This document shows, piece by piece, positions 50,222-61,400 of a stretch of DNA of 64,000 nucleotides (positions within the stretch are counted from its first letter, which is position 1; every line of letters starts with the position of its first letter). A program made the translations under genes and the position numbers. The notes under the pieces were generated by a model. The model was not told the DNA's origin and did no database searches. It saw nothing but the letters and a program-made list of their open reading frames with translations. The stretch comes from Volvariella volvacea V23 (taxonomy: Eukaryota; Basidiomycota; Agaricomycetes; Agaricales; Pluteaceae), in assembly GCA_000349905.1 (NCBI GenBank), contig KB722736.1:2121428-2185427 (forward strand). The letters are read 5' to 3'.

Positions 50222-50673
50222 ATGCTTGCACTTACCCGCACACTGTTCCCCTCCGCCACTGGTCTTCGGAGCTTGTCGACACGGATATCGAGATATGCTT
50301 ACTCGACGGGTCCTGCACTGACTGAAGGAGAACAGAATATCCTCAACAAGTTGAGCGAAAGGTTCTCTCCGAGAGAGCTCAAAGTCCAGGATATTTCTGG
50401 TGCGTCTATAGTCTCCGTTTCCTCCCGAACTAGACGTTTATACATGGGTTGTGCGTGAAGGAGGATGCGGTACCTTCTACGCTATCGAAATATCGAGTGA
50501 GGTCTTCAAAGGCCTTCCCATCGTCAAGCAGCATAGACTTGTGACCGACACAATCAAGAAAGAAATAGAGGGGATTCATGGACTCCAAGTATGTGGGTCC
50601 TCTTGGTGTGCCTCCGTCATGAACTAAGCTCTTCGCGTAATCCGCGTAGATCAAGACCGCTGTTCCGTCCTAG
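50222..50673 (+). CDS. BOL3: Mitochondrial BolA-like protein 3
   Basis: Acts with monothiol glutaredoxin and Nfu1 in delivering [4Fe-4S] clusters to mitochondrial enzymes such as lipoate synthase. Three exons: 50222-50399, 50461-50588 and 50650-50673; 109 residues, in phase. The presequence is MLALTRTLFPSATGLRSLST. The BolA fold has LTEGEQNILNKLSERFSPRE and LKVQDISGGCGTFYAIEISS, then the signature FKGLPIVKQHRLV with the ligand His. The last exon codes only IKTAVPS. Confidence 0.93.
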
Positions 50674-52096
50674 GTTCTAGCTGCCGCATACCCCAACGAC
50701 GATACCTCCGCTGCTCATCTCAAAACTAACTAGACTGAACGAATCATTATACTTCTGTATCTGACCGTCGCTAATTCCAACTCGCCAATGCGACTTAATT
50801 CACCGCTTCGTCGGACCTGTGACATAAGCCTTCGGTTTGCACACAATTCTATCACAGCTCTATGTCCCGTGTGTGGCGGGTGCCGAACATATGAAGGATG
50901 CCTTAAAAGGAAGAGCATCTCAAGCTGTCGAATCCCTGTCAGCCACTGCAGTTTGAATTGACACCGAACAGAAACCAAAAAGCTGTAACGTTATCCCACT
51001 GCACCTCCTATTGTAGTCGTGGGTCCCTGTAGGCTCGATGAGGTCTTGTGAGTGTCCTATGACGATGCTTGGTCTGGATTCTACCCTTCTTTTAACCCAT
51101 GTTGTACGGATCAATGGATAGTGGCGTTGCACATGGCAGAACAATTAGTTGATGGGTTACCCTTCCGCATTCTACACTCCCCAGGGCAACCTAGTCCATC
51201 CACAGGATAGAGCCAGTATATAAGGAGAAGAGGAAGGTTCGTTCAATGGAAGAGTAGCCCCGGGCTCCAACCGTCTTCACGCTTTACCCATTGCTCTATT
51301 CGATTCCGCCTCGAAAGCCTTGCTCAGCCATGTTGGGTGAATTCCTATTGCGTAGCTATTTCTCCACTACTTCCAATGTGGAAGATTTGAGTCTCACGCG
51401 TCCTCCTGTTGATGAGGAGTTTTGAAAGCCCAATGACCTCCAACGTTATCGCCCTGATTGTAAGTGTGTGGAACTTCACCTCACCTTTTTATTATCCTAG
51501 GTATGGGCTGCCGTACTAACACCTACTTATTGCCCTCTTCCCTTAGAAGACAATCTGCTTCGCCGAAGAACGTCCTTGAATATCTCATGGAATGGCACAT
51601 GGTGCCCGAGTATGATTCACTGCACTGAATAGAAATCCTATTGCTCTTAGGACCCCTCAGCTGCGCAAGACGCTATGGCAAAGCTCGGCATCCGTGGATT
51701 TATTTGTTTTTCTATAGCCCCAGATCCTACCCTCGTTTTACCCTATTGGCTGTGTACCTTATTCTTTAAACGCCACTTTGACTTTATGGGCAATCTGCTG
51801 TTTTTGTTTGCTAGGTGCCTTGTCTCTTCGTTCAATTGGTCCTTGTCCACAACAGTACTGAATATGAGTCATGCATATGCATTCTCGTAACTGGTGCGGG
51901 CAACTCCTTGATATCACAACCGCCGCAATCGTGGGTGCAGTTCTTATCGTTCGAGGAAACAAGGTTTCAAGATCTGGGCGCATGCACCATGGCTCCGTCG
52001 ACAACACGGGCATCTCATCAAAACAGAGATTGACATTTGAACAGCAAGATTTGCACATTTATACATTTGCCACAGATATCAGCATCAACTCGTGGG
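50674..52096. other. 1.4-kb region between BOL3 and the methyltransferase; one weak small frame
   Basis: Apart from the small frame at 51330-51425, nothing conserved is seen. A TATA-like element TATATAAGG is at 51217-51225, and a possible GT-AG intron of about 40 nt lies at about 51461-51500. Confidence 0.4.
51330..51425 (+). CDS. Possible 31-residue peptide behind a TATA box
   Basis: The frame runs from ATG 51330 to TGA 51423-51425 (MLGEFLLRSYFS... ending PPVDEEF). A good TATA element, TATATAAGG, sits about 105 bp upstream, with a pyrimidine-rich leader between. The sequence resembles nothing I can name. It lacks a C-terminal CaaX box, so it is not a complete basidiomycete pheromone precursor. 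It may be an upstream frame of a spliced transcript, or chance. Confidence 0.2.
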   Translation: MLGEFLLRSYFSTTSNVEDLSLTRPPVDEEF

Positions 52097-53262
52097 TTAC
52101 ACCGGTTTCTGGGGTTGTTTTGAACTTGCCTTTGACAAACGGAGAAGGCTAATTGCGTCTCGTTTGTATATTTCGTGATCGGGATCGTCTTGGATCTGAT
52201 TGGCATGGCATGAGCACCACGCTTGCCAGGAGGTAGATGGGTGTGTGAAAACAGACCTCATTCCACGTGAAGTGCTTCTTCAACAGCAGGAAGAAACGTT
52301 TGTCTGCCTAGTTCCCTCTTAGTATGTGCTGCAAGGGGAGACGAGATGGCGACCTTTCTCCGCTTTTTGTAACAGAAGAGGATCTCCGTTGACGAGTCAG
52401 ACAAACCGGCGAGCGTTTGGACGAGGAGCGGGAATGCAGGCTCGTAGTAGACACAATCTGCTGCTAGGATTATATCCGGTGGAGGGACGCTGTCCGGAAT
52501 TGGTGTACCCCTGAGGGCAGAGATCACAAGAGAAAGTGACAAGGTGAACGATCTGAGGAAATCAATGGATGGACGAACCAATTGAGCTCCTCCACTACGA
52601 CATTTTGGGCTAGACTATTCAGTGCAACATTCTGCTTCATGATTTCGAGCAACGGACTGGTTGTGGTGTGTCGTCCAGAGATGTAGATATGAATAACGTT
52701 AAATGAGATCAGACAAACATGAGATTTATCAGTGATAAGTGTGGTGAAGGGGATGGGATTACGCTTGATCGGTTATCCAGACCCTCGCCCCGAGATAGCC
52801 TGCAACGAGACCGACTAGACCTGTGCCACTGCCGAGTTCGAGCACTTTGCGGCCATGCAGATTACTTGGACCTCTCCTGGCTATGTATCTGGACAACACC
52901 TAGAGAAGGGTGGGGATTGCTGTGAACCTTCCCGAACGCCGTTATGTAACATACACGGATGAGGACAAGGTTACCTCTCCGGCAGGCCAAGCAATTCCAC
53001 CACAACCTGGCGATGCATCAACAGCAAGTGTGACTGTGATCGGAGCTGGATCAGAATCCTGAGTCCCTGTTTGGAAGTGCAGGTGGACAATCTCGTTTCT
53101 GACGGACGGTCGCTGGGGAGGCACTATTGAATTTTCGTCATCGGTGGTGGTGTCAGAGTCTCGCGTGGGTTCAACGCCCCCAGCGTGCATTAGATGGCGC
53201 AGAGGATGGATTTGGTCTAGTGCCTCCTCGTCAGCCAGAGAGAGGATAGGAGCGTCAGCCAT
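52097..53262 (-). CDS. Protein-lysine methyltransferase, EFM6/METTL21 type
   Basis: An S-adenosylmethionine-dependent class I methyltransferase of the Methyltransf_16 family; yeast Efm6 acts on elongation factor 1A. Six exons: 53262-52975, 52899-52763, 52656-52579, 52510-52354, 52307-52257 and 52195-52097; 269 residues, in phase. Motifs are IAWPAGEVLSRYI, KVLELGSGTGLVGLVAGYLG (AdoMet loop), acidic ITDQAPLLEIMKQNV, DIILAADCVYYEPAFPLLVQ and ILFCYKKRRKADKRFFLLLK. Reading straight through at 52354 gives an artificial stop at 52258; splicing restores the family sequence ADKRFFLLLKKHFTWNE. The substrate cannot be told from sequence. Confidence 0.85.
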
Positions 53263-53588
53263 GCGGATGACTGGAGAGGCCGCTGAGCCTGGATGGAGGA
53301 TGTAAGCTGGAATTGTGCCACGGCGGGAGCAATGTTCCTTGGATCACCGCCAGGCCGGATTACGGAAAGCGGGAGGACCGGGATTTCGGGCAGAGCGAGA
53401 TCACTCGCGACGTTTCCATTTCCATACTAATTCCATTTCCCCGTCATAAACACCCACCCAGGCCCACCCTGTCTGTCCCTCTCCCCAGCTCATCATCAAC
53501 GTCCTCTGCGCCGCCGCGCCTGCCTCCAACTCTGCTCCCTTGTTGTCCACAACCCTCGTCGCCATGGCCTTTGGAGCCGCACAACACA
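53263..53588. promoter_or_regulatory. Shared upstream region, methyltransferase / F-box gene
   Basis: 326 bp between the methyltransferase start and the preferred F-box start at 53589. The + frame is open further left (to 53313) but encodes a low-complexity Pro/Ser stretch. Confidence 0.35.
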
Positions 53589-55247
53589 ATGCTTTATACT
53601 CTGCACAATTGGTGCGCCTCACATGCCATCTCTGGTCCTCATGCGCCGCATTACTCACCCCTTGCCACAACCACACAGCTGCGCGCAAAACCAAGTTTCG
53701 ACACGTCCTCGCCCCTCATGCACCGCACCGACCTCGAGTCCTCCGAGGAAGAGATCATCCTCCTCTACATGGACGAGCGTGCGGCGTCGCTCCACGAATC
53801 CGATGTCGACGATACCGCATCGTCGTGTGCGCCCTCGTCCTTCAACGAGGATCAATTTCCCACACCCATACTGCCCTCTGATATATGGTTCACAATCGCC
53901 ATGTTTTTGTCTCCGGCTGATGTCGCGAGTCTCGCTCTCACGTGCACCGCGATATGTGGCATAGTCCAACCATTCGTGTTCCAGTCTTTATTGTTCCGTC
54001 CGACTGTTTCCAGATACCATTCCAAACGCGCAATTGACCACCTGAAAGACAGGTTGGATTACCTAACATCAGAATTTATCGCTCCGGTGGTCCGCAGCAT
54101 CGTCATATCTGGGGACGGTGGGCTTCATGAAGAGGCATTCAGTTGCATCTTCTCGCGTCTTGACGTGTGGCCCTCCCTTACCCACATAACACTACGAAGC
54201 ATTCACCTCAATTACCCCACACTTGCTGCCATGTGCCTCATGGAAGATGCCCTCGAGTGCGCGATATTTGAGGATTGCTCCACCGGGGAGGATCTCAACG
54301 AGGCCCACATGATGCTACCAGTCCAAACACTGAAATTTGACTGCAGCCCCAGCGAACTGGCTGGTCCTCCAAAATACCTCTTCGAACCCAACATCCTCCA
54401 ACACCTTGCTATCGGACCGTCCTGCGGCAAAACCATGTTCACCTCCATCGTTTCCAGCTACGCGTCCTTCACGAACCTGACGAGGCTCAGCATTCCTATT
54501 TCGGTATTATATGAACCCGTGGCTGTCCCTGCACTTCTCAAGTGCCCCAAGGTCCAAAGTATTTCCATATCAACAGCTAAACGTGCTTCCAAGACGAGCA
54601 TCAACCTGCCCCCGGGAGTTCTCCCTCGTCTCGTGGAGTACGATGGTCCCTACGACCTCGCTCCAATATTCTCGCTGGGTCGGTGCATCCGCAAGTACAC
54701 TTTGTGGCCAATGGAGAGCGAGATCTTTTGCGAATCCAGCCGGATTCGTGAGATGCTCGGGAAGCTGTGTCCAACTACCGAGTCTTTGGATCTAGGGTTC
54801 ATTACGCAAGTCGGCTTCTCCTTCGTCAATACCGTCGCTGCCGCATTCCCAAAACTCAAGTCCCTCTCGCTAAACGCCCACCCTGAGTTCTGCCCTGGCT
54901 TCACCAACCTCAGGGATTTTACTCTCCTGTTATCAGACTCGAAATTCCCGCTCGTCAAGCTCGAAGAGCTATCTGTGGGAATACAATTCAATCCCGGCGC
55001 AGGAGGCCAAGACGCCATTGTCGACCTCATCAACAACTTTATCAGTCGGTGTTACAATGCTCGGGCCGCACGTGTTGTGTATGGCCACCATCCTGACGAT
55101 GTGTGCGTCTCATGGAGAAGACCTCGAGACGCTAGGCAGGTCCCCAGAATTCAGGACAACCTCTACACGGTGAACAGCTCTGCATCCCCAATGGGAGTGT
55201 CATCACTCCGGTCTTGGGATAATAGCCATCGGCCACATACGGTATAA
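53589..55247 (+). CDS. F-box protein with LRR-like region
   Basis: A putative substrate receptor of an SCF ubiquitin ligase. A single exon, unusual in this window; 552 residues from Met 53589. The frame is open from 53313 (644 residues), but the extra N-terminus is Pro/Ser-rich and overlaps the likely promoter. The F-box is near residues 100-145: LPSDIWFTIAMFLSPADVAS, then LALTCTAICGIVQPFVFQSL. The remaining ~400 residues have leucine-rich repeat-like spacing (LTHITLRSIHLNYPTLAAM, PKLKSLSLNAHPEF) as in the large agaricomycete F-box families. The target is unknown. Confidence 0.8.
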   Translation: MLYTLHNWCASHAISGPHAPHYSPLATTTQLRAKPSFDTSSPLMHRTDLESSEEEIILLYMDERAASLHESDVDDTASSCAPSSFNEDQFPTPILPSDIWFTIAMFLSPADVASLALTCTAICGIVQPFVFQSLLFRPTVSRYHSKRAIDHLKDRLDYLTSEFIAPVVRSIVISGDGGLHEEAFSCIFSRLDVWPSLTHITLRSIHLNYPTLAAMCLMEDALECAIFEDCSTGEDLNEAHMMLPVQTLKFDCSPSELAGPPKYLFEPNILQHLAIGPSCGKTMFTSIVSSYASFTNLTRLSIPISVLYEPVAVPALLKCPKVQSISISTAKRASKTSINLPPGVLPRLVEYDGPYDLAPIFSLGRCIRKYTLWPMESEIFCESSRIREMLGKLCPTTESLDLGFITQVGFSFVNTVAAAFPKLKSLSLNAHPEFCPGFTNLRDFTLLLSDSKFPLVKLEELSVGIQFNPGAGGQDAIVDLINNFISRCYNARAARVVYGHHPDDVCVSWRRPRDARQVPRIQDNLYTVNSSASPMGVSSLRSWDNSHRPHTV

Positions 55248-55789
55248 TGTATATTTACCGAACACAACCCAACCCCAAAAGCAAAACATTCATCCTCGCA
55301 TTCGCTCGCCACTCATTCATCGTTCAAGGACTGGTATCTTTCTTTACGGTATCAGGCTTGGGTTAACTTAACTTCCCATGTATCCGTGTATCACTAACCT
55401 CATGCTGTTGATAGCGCACTCAGGTACAATTTTTTACTCAGGGTGACATTCCCATGACCTCATGAACTCTAGCTTACCTTAGCACTTTACCGCCGAGCGG
55501 TGTGTAGCTTTGATATGCTTTGGCACTTACCATCATATAGTTTGTACACGTACACATTGTCCATACATACCTCCTATGCATAATGATACCATCACCATCA
55601 ACATGCATTTTCTGCATTGCACTGCATCACTTATCAGCGTTTCGAGTGGTGGGATTGCGAAGGACGCACACTAAAATTAAATGGAAAGGGCTGCAGAAAA
55701 CCAAACACCGACAAACGCTGGGCTTACCTATCGGTTTATTAGCCTGAACACATGTTATTTCCTCGTTCCTCTGTCGAACAAAATTCACC
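55248..55789. other. Spacer before the CBM48 gene, no gene
   Basis: 542 bp; 3' flank of the F-box gene and promoter of the next. It has T/AT-rich and CA-rich stretches and no recognised element. Confidence 0.4.
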
Positions 55790-57894
55790 ATGTCTGACTT
55801 CCATGAGGTCCACTTCCAATGGTCAGTCCCTCCGCCGCCGCTGCGTCCATAAATCTCACATCACTCTCTGTGATGCAGGCCCTACTCGGAACCTGGCTCG
55901 GTGATAGTAACGGGGACGTTCGACGAGGTATGCATATGCTCCCGTCTTTCGCTCCCATATATTAACCACAGCCCGAAATTTCATATCACCTTTTGAAATT
56001 TTGCTTCCGCTCTTCCGCCCCTCTCTTCTTCCTCTCCACCAGTGGAGATCCTCCATCCCCCTAGTCAAAGGCCCCTACGGGTTCGAGGCAAAAGTCAAAG
56101 TACCCTGGGGCTCAAAAGTTCTTTACAAATTTGTGGTAGACGGCCGTTGGCAGGTCCAGGAAGGCTATCCAACCGAATGGGATCCCATTGGTAATCTCAA
56201 TAATGTTTATTACTCACCATCGCGTCCGGAGCCGACACCACCGCCGACACCACCATCCGATCCTGAACCCGCCCCGATAACAGAGACGACAACGATTACG
56301 AGCACAACGACACGTACAAGCGGGGAGCCCGCTATCCCCGATCCCAATGAGGAAAATGCTGAATCTGGAAAAACGAAATCAGTCGTCGAGGAGCGATTGA
56401 TCAACTCGGCACCGGAAGACGAGCCGCGTGATATTACTGGCCGAATTGTTGAGGTGCAACGGGAGGAGTCTCGGACTCTGGACAGGAGTGCTGATGAAGC
56501 CCCATTGGCTGGTTTGTCCAATGCTGAGCCTGGTGAGCCCACAACATTTCTCACGCCGGCGGGCCAAAAGGCGGGCATGCTTGCTAACACCGATCCATCC
56601 TTCTTTCTATCGTTGACCATGGCCACTATAGCAATTGTCTTGCAGGAGAACGACAAGCCCATTGAGGAGGTTACGAGCGCTCAGGAGGTAAGCGCCAATT
56701 CACTCGCGTATTTATCGCCTTTTAGGGACAGCCCTTCTGACAAGATGTCTGTCTGAATAGCAGGAGCAAGTTGACAGCGAAAAGCCTCGGCCAAACCCTT
56801 CTGACGGCATTGATGGCACTACAGAGCCGGTGGCGTTTGCGCCACTCATCCCTATGCCAATTGTGCGTGTCAACGCTCCCGAGTTCAATACCGTTCCTCG
56901 AGAGCGACCATTGGACGTTAAGCCTCCAGCTCAGGAAGTCTTCTCTCAGCAGGAAGCACTGCCTGTTGAAATCGTTATCTCCGCACCCCCTGCCGCTGAG
57001 CCGAATAATGATACGTCGGTCGAAAACACCGAAGAACCTGAGGCCACTATCCAGGAGGTGCACCCGGCCCCCTCTACTGTCCCAGCATCAGTAGAAGCAT
57101 CTGAGTCGCCTTCAGTTCCCAGTCCTTTAGCCACACCTCCTACTGTAGAGGAGGTCACTGCGCCCATTATCGTCACGGACGACCATTCCGCCACCCACTC
57201 TGTGGCAACTACAGAACATACCGCCGTTGATGAGGTTGAGGTTAAAGCGCCTCACGAACCAACAGTAGTGGCCCCCGCCATTGTGGAGGAGCCAGCAGAA
57301 TCCACACCTCGTGTAGCTTCACCGGCACCCGAGCCTATTGTGGAGGAGCCCGTCCAAAAGGAGCAGCAGGAGACCCCTATACCGACTTCCCGTCCTTCTC
57401 TTGAAAAAAGAGAGCAGGAGGCCAGTGTTTCGGCACCAGCTGCTTCAGAGGCGGCACCAGCCCCAACATCCCCATCGGAGGTCACACCCGAGAATGGGCA
57501 TGCTAACGAGGCAACAGAGCCCGTTGTTGTCCCAGCAGAGGTATCCCATGCAAAAGAAGATAGCAGGGCTACCACCGCCACCGCAGCGACAGAAGGGACT
57601 GTGGCAACTGCAGTTCCCGAGGTAATAACCCCTCCTCCTGCCCCTGCTCCTGCGCCTCCTGCTGAGACCAAGGCGGAGAGCATTAAGCCAGAGCGTGAAT
57701 CCACGTCCTCATCTGCTCCTTCTACTCCCGCTAAGAGTAGACGTCATGCATCATGGTCGTCTTCCAAATCTCCTTCCAAGAACGGTACCGCAAATGGTAC
57801 GCCACAGAAGAAGAAGAGGACCTCAATATTCGGCAAGCTCAAGGACATTTTCAGCCCGGAGAAGGAGAAGGAGAAGAAGTCCGGCAAAACATAA
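55790..57894 (+). CDS. AMPK-type glycogen-binding (CBM48) domain protein
   Basis: Four exons: 55790-55821, 55879-55927, 56043-56687 and 56761-57894; 619 residues, in phase. The N-terminal ~80 residues form a CBM48 module like that of the AMPK beta subunit: VHFQWPYSEPGSVIVTGTFD, EWRSSIPLVK, FEAKVKVPWGSKVLYKFVVD, GRWQVQEGYPTEWDPIGNLN and NVYY, including aromatic residues expected to stack on glucan. The rest is Pro/Glu/Ala/Thr-rich and looks disordered, ending in a Lys/Ser-rich tail. The AMPK-beta C-terminal complex domain is absent, so it is not an AMPK subunit. Glucan or phosphoglucan binding is inferred from the fold. Confidence 0.85.
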
Positions 57895-58412
57895 ATCAAC
57901 ATCTTTTAGCTGTTCTCCAATGTCCCCTCCCCTCACGACTTATGTCTCGACATACGCGCGCCTCGATTTGTATATACCTTTCCCGCTTGTTTCGTATTGT
58001 TAACGACCTTTACGATAGAACCTACACCTTAATGTCTTCCACGACACTGGTGTGGATGACCCAGTAATGCCCCTACGTCACATTCTACTCCCACCGTTCT
58101 TGCAGGTAGGACTGCGTCCTTTTCTGCCCCCACCCCCATATGCGGACATTCCCTTTTACTACATATTTTCTCATCTTACTGTTCTCTGTGCTACTGTGTC
58201 CACTAGTGTTCCCCCATGGCTTGGTTTAGTTTACCTTTTGGATCTGGCTTTTGTCTCTCTTGCATCGTGTGTCTGCATACCGTCTCGAATAGACTATGTT
58301 ACTCGCTATTCGCTCTAAATACGCCACATGCTAATGGGCGATGGATCGACCATCGTGAGCGGCATTGTACATTGACCCCGTTAACCGGCCATTTGCATAT
58401 CCACAACAACGC
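57895..58412. other. Convergent spacer, CBM48 gene / HBS1
   Basis: 518 bp between two stop codons; T- and C-rich. No gene seen. Confidence 0.45.
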
Positions 58413-61400
58413 CTAGGAAGAGTTGGCATCAACAAAGGCGATCAGGTTGAACAAATGGATCCGCATACCAGCCGCAATCGTCTCGCCACCTCTGCGAATT
58501 AATATCCGACCCATGTCCTTATTTACCGAAAACAACTCAAGTGGAATAGCCTTGACATGTGATATTGACCCAGACATAGAACTTATCCTGAGATCGATCT
58601 GCACTTCCGCGGAAGCACCTTTTGTCAGGACACTGTTTCGCACATTCATTAGCCAGATGGCGGGGAATAAGGGGTGCAGACAGACGACTGACCGTGGGTT
58701 GAGCTTGAGCACCTTGCCTGTTGATTTATCCGTGGTAGAGTGTAGTTTTGAGATTGTGGCAGGTAGGTCTCTTGATTGGTGGAATAATTCAACCTGAATG
58801 GCATGCATGCATGAGGGTCAATACTGGGTTTGCAACTATATTGAAAGCTCACCGAGGTACCAGCAGTAATCGGTACCTGTATATCAAATACAATGATTTT
58901 GGCGGTAAAGCTAGAAACAAGGGGCACAGGTTCATTTGGTAAACAAAGTACAGATCCAACATTCAAGTGAATTGGATCGATCGAGGTGAGATGAAGTGTG
59001 CACGCCGATCCTGCTGCAGCCCAAGGGGCGGATTGATCTTCTATCTCAATCACTATGTAATTAATAAAAGAAGTCAGCACGGCTTCATGATTGTCGGTGC
59101 GGCTGCAACAGCATGGCACTTACTTCGTACTAGTGCGGTTTCGTCACCGGGCAGAATACGCAAACGTTCTCCGACCTGAACGACACCACCGCATATACGC
59201 CCTAAGACTGCGGTGCTAGAGCCCTGTCCTTTGAAAACATTTGAAAGAGGTATTCGTAAGGGTGCAGTAATGTCTCGTGATGGGGGTTCCAGTTGGTCTA
59301 GTTCACGTAAAGAATAAGCTCGTTGAGGAATAACCGGGAGAATACTGCATACCTAGAAAATCTATGAGTGTTGGTCCCTTGTACCATTGACGAAGGGGCT
59401 TGGCGTCCTCTCCGTCTAGGTTGAGCAAATTTACGGCTTGCATGGCACCAACTGGCACAAATTTCGTCTTCGAAGGCTGGAACCCAGTCTGGACTAGGAA
59501 CGGCTTCATCTGCGCCACGATATCGTCATATCGGGACCGATCCCACTGAACCTGTCGGGGGTGAATTGCAATCCTTCTAGTATAAGGGGCGACCCTACAC
59601 ACCATATCTAGTTTGTTTATCGCAACTATCACTTGTGTAACGCCCAGACTACGAACTAATATTAGGTGTTCGCGGGTTTGGCCCGCACGATCAAACCCAG
59701 CCTCGAACTCGCCAGTGGAGGCATCAACGACAAGCAGTGCACAATCGGCTTGTGTGGCCCCAGAAATCATATTAGGGATAAATTCTCTGTGGCCCGGGGC
59801 ATCTAAAATAGTAATTTGTCGATGGGATGTGCTGAAGTGCTGCATTGCGATATCCATTGTAATGCCACTACCGAAAGTGTGAATGGGGGCTACTTGGAAT
59901 GCGCATATAAGCCTCACCGCTCTCTTTCTTCAGCAGTCCCATCCAATCCCCAAGCCCAGCTAAAGCTGGCCTTGCCCACCTTGCCGGCGCCTCGCTCGTT
60001 TGCTGTTTTTGCTTTTTCGTCGATTCTTCCAAGCTCGTACAATAACCGACCCATTAGCGTCGACTTCCCAGCGTCCACATGTCCTGCAATGCATTCATAA
60101 TGAGCAAGGAGATACTCCCACACGAGAGACATACCGATGATCACTAAGTTAATGCCCTTCTTTCCTTGTCCGTTCTCTGCCTCAAAAGCTTTTGAAACTT
60201 CCTCTAATAGCTTTTCTCTCGCATATGTAACCTTGGGTAGCTCTTCTGGGGCAACCGAGGTTGGTGAACCCTCTCGTGGAGTAATATGCAATGCCGACAG
60301 GTCCAACTGCCGTTGGTCAACTCTTGCTGTGGGCGTGCTATAGCCCGAAATTGAAACTTTCGTAGAAGGCAGCGTCGTCTTCTTTGGCTTCTTTGGCGTG
60401 CTTAACGGCGAAGAAGTTCGCGATCCAGATCCTGACGCCGTGCCAGCCGCGAGTTTCTTTTGTGCTGCAGCTTTCTGTGCCTTCTCCCGCTCTTTGGCAG
60501 CTGATGAATGAGTGAATCGAGTTGATAACAATATAAAAAGACTTGGTTAGTATAATGTTCGCGGAGGATTCATGAAGATAAAATAAATAAATTGGAGACG
60601 CCACGAGCGCCTATTTACTAGTAGCAACAGAAGAAGAATGAGAGGGTCGAGTGCCAGAGGCTCCAGTCCTATGTTGTGCTAACGACGTCCCCCGGCGCGC
60701 GTTGAACACGATATCATCCGGACTTGGCTCATCGAATTTGAAAGCGTGAGGCGAGGGGTTCTCTGGAGCAGAAGGTAAACGACTCCTATGTTTACGCGAA
60801 CGGTGCTTATGCTCGTGATGCCGTCCTGACACACCCTCCGCCTTTGCCATCCCATCTGCCTTGCCATCTTTGCTGTGTTTATGCGCGTGCTTCTCTTTGC
60901 CTGGCAAGGGCGTCAGGGTGTCATCCAACAGTACAGAAGCGAATGCCGACGGTGACGCACGCGATCGAGAGGGTAACGAGGGGTCAAAAATGGGCAGGTC
61001 TTTGCTAGCTGCTAATTCCGTCTCAGGAATAGGTCGCGATGCTTGCTTCTCGTATTTTTTCTTTATCTTCTGGGCCAGCTTGGATTGTTGGGTGTCTTGA
61101 ACTGGGCCATGACTAAGGGGAACAACAGAAAGGGCGGGTATCATCGCTGGACGGGAGGGATCCACAAGACTGTAAAGCGACTGATAAGAGGTTGTAATAG
61201 CCGTGGTTACTGTAGGTCCATTGGCCACAGGGGTCAGGATCTCCGTTCGCTCTGGAGGCAGACGCGGTGGTGTCCCAATCTTGGCCATAAGTGGATTGGA
61301 AGGTGTAAGGGATTGGTGACTTCTGCTCGATTCGGCCTTAGCTTGAGCTAACTTTGCCAGCTTGGACAAAGGCTTTCCAGCAGATCTTGAGGGCTGCGAC

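Noticed and set aside
51330..51560. Mating-pheromone precursor reading of the small frame (PPVDEE then later Cys residues)
   Set aside because: No C-terminal CaaX box in frame, no pheromone receptor gene nearby, and joining frames across the TGA would be needed.
53313..53588. Extended N-terminus of the F-box protein
   Set aside because: Pro/Ser-rich with no conserved features and would leave only about 50 bp between divergent start codons; the Met at 53589 is favoured.
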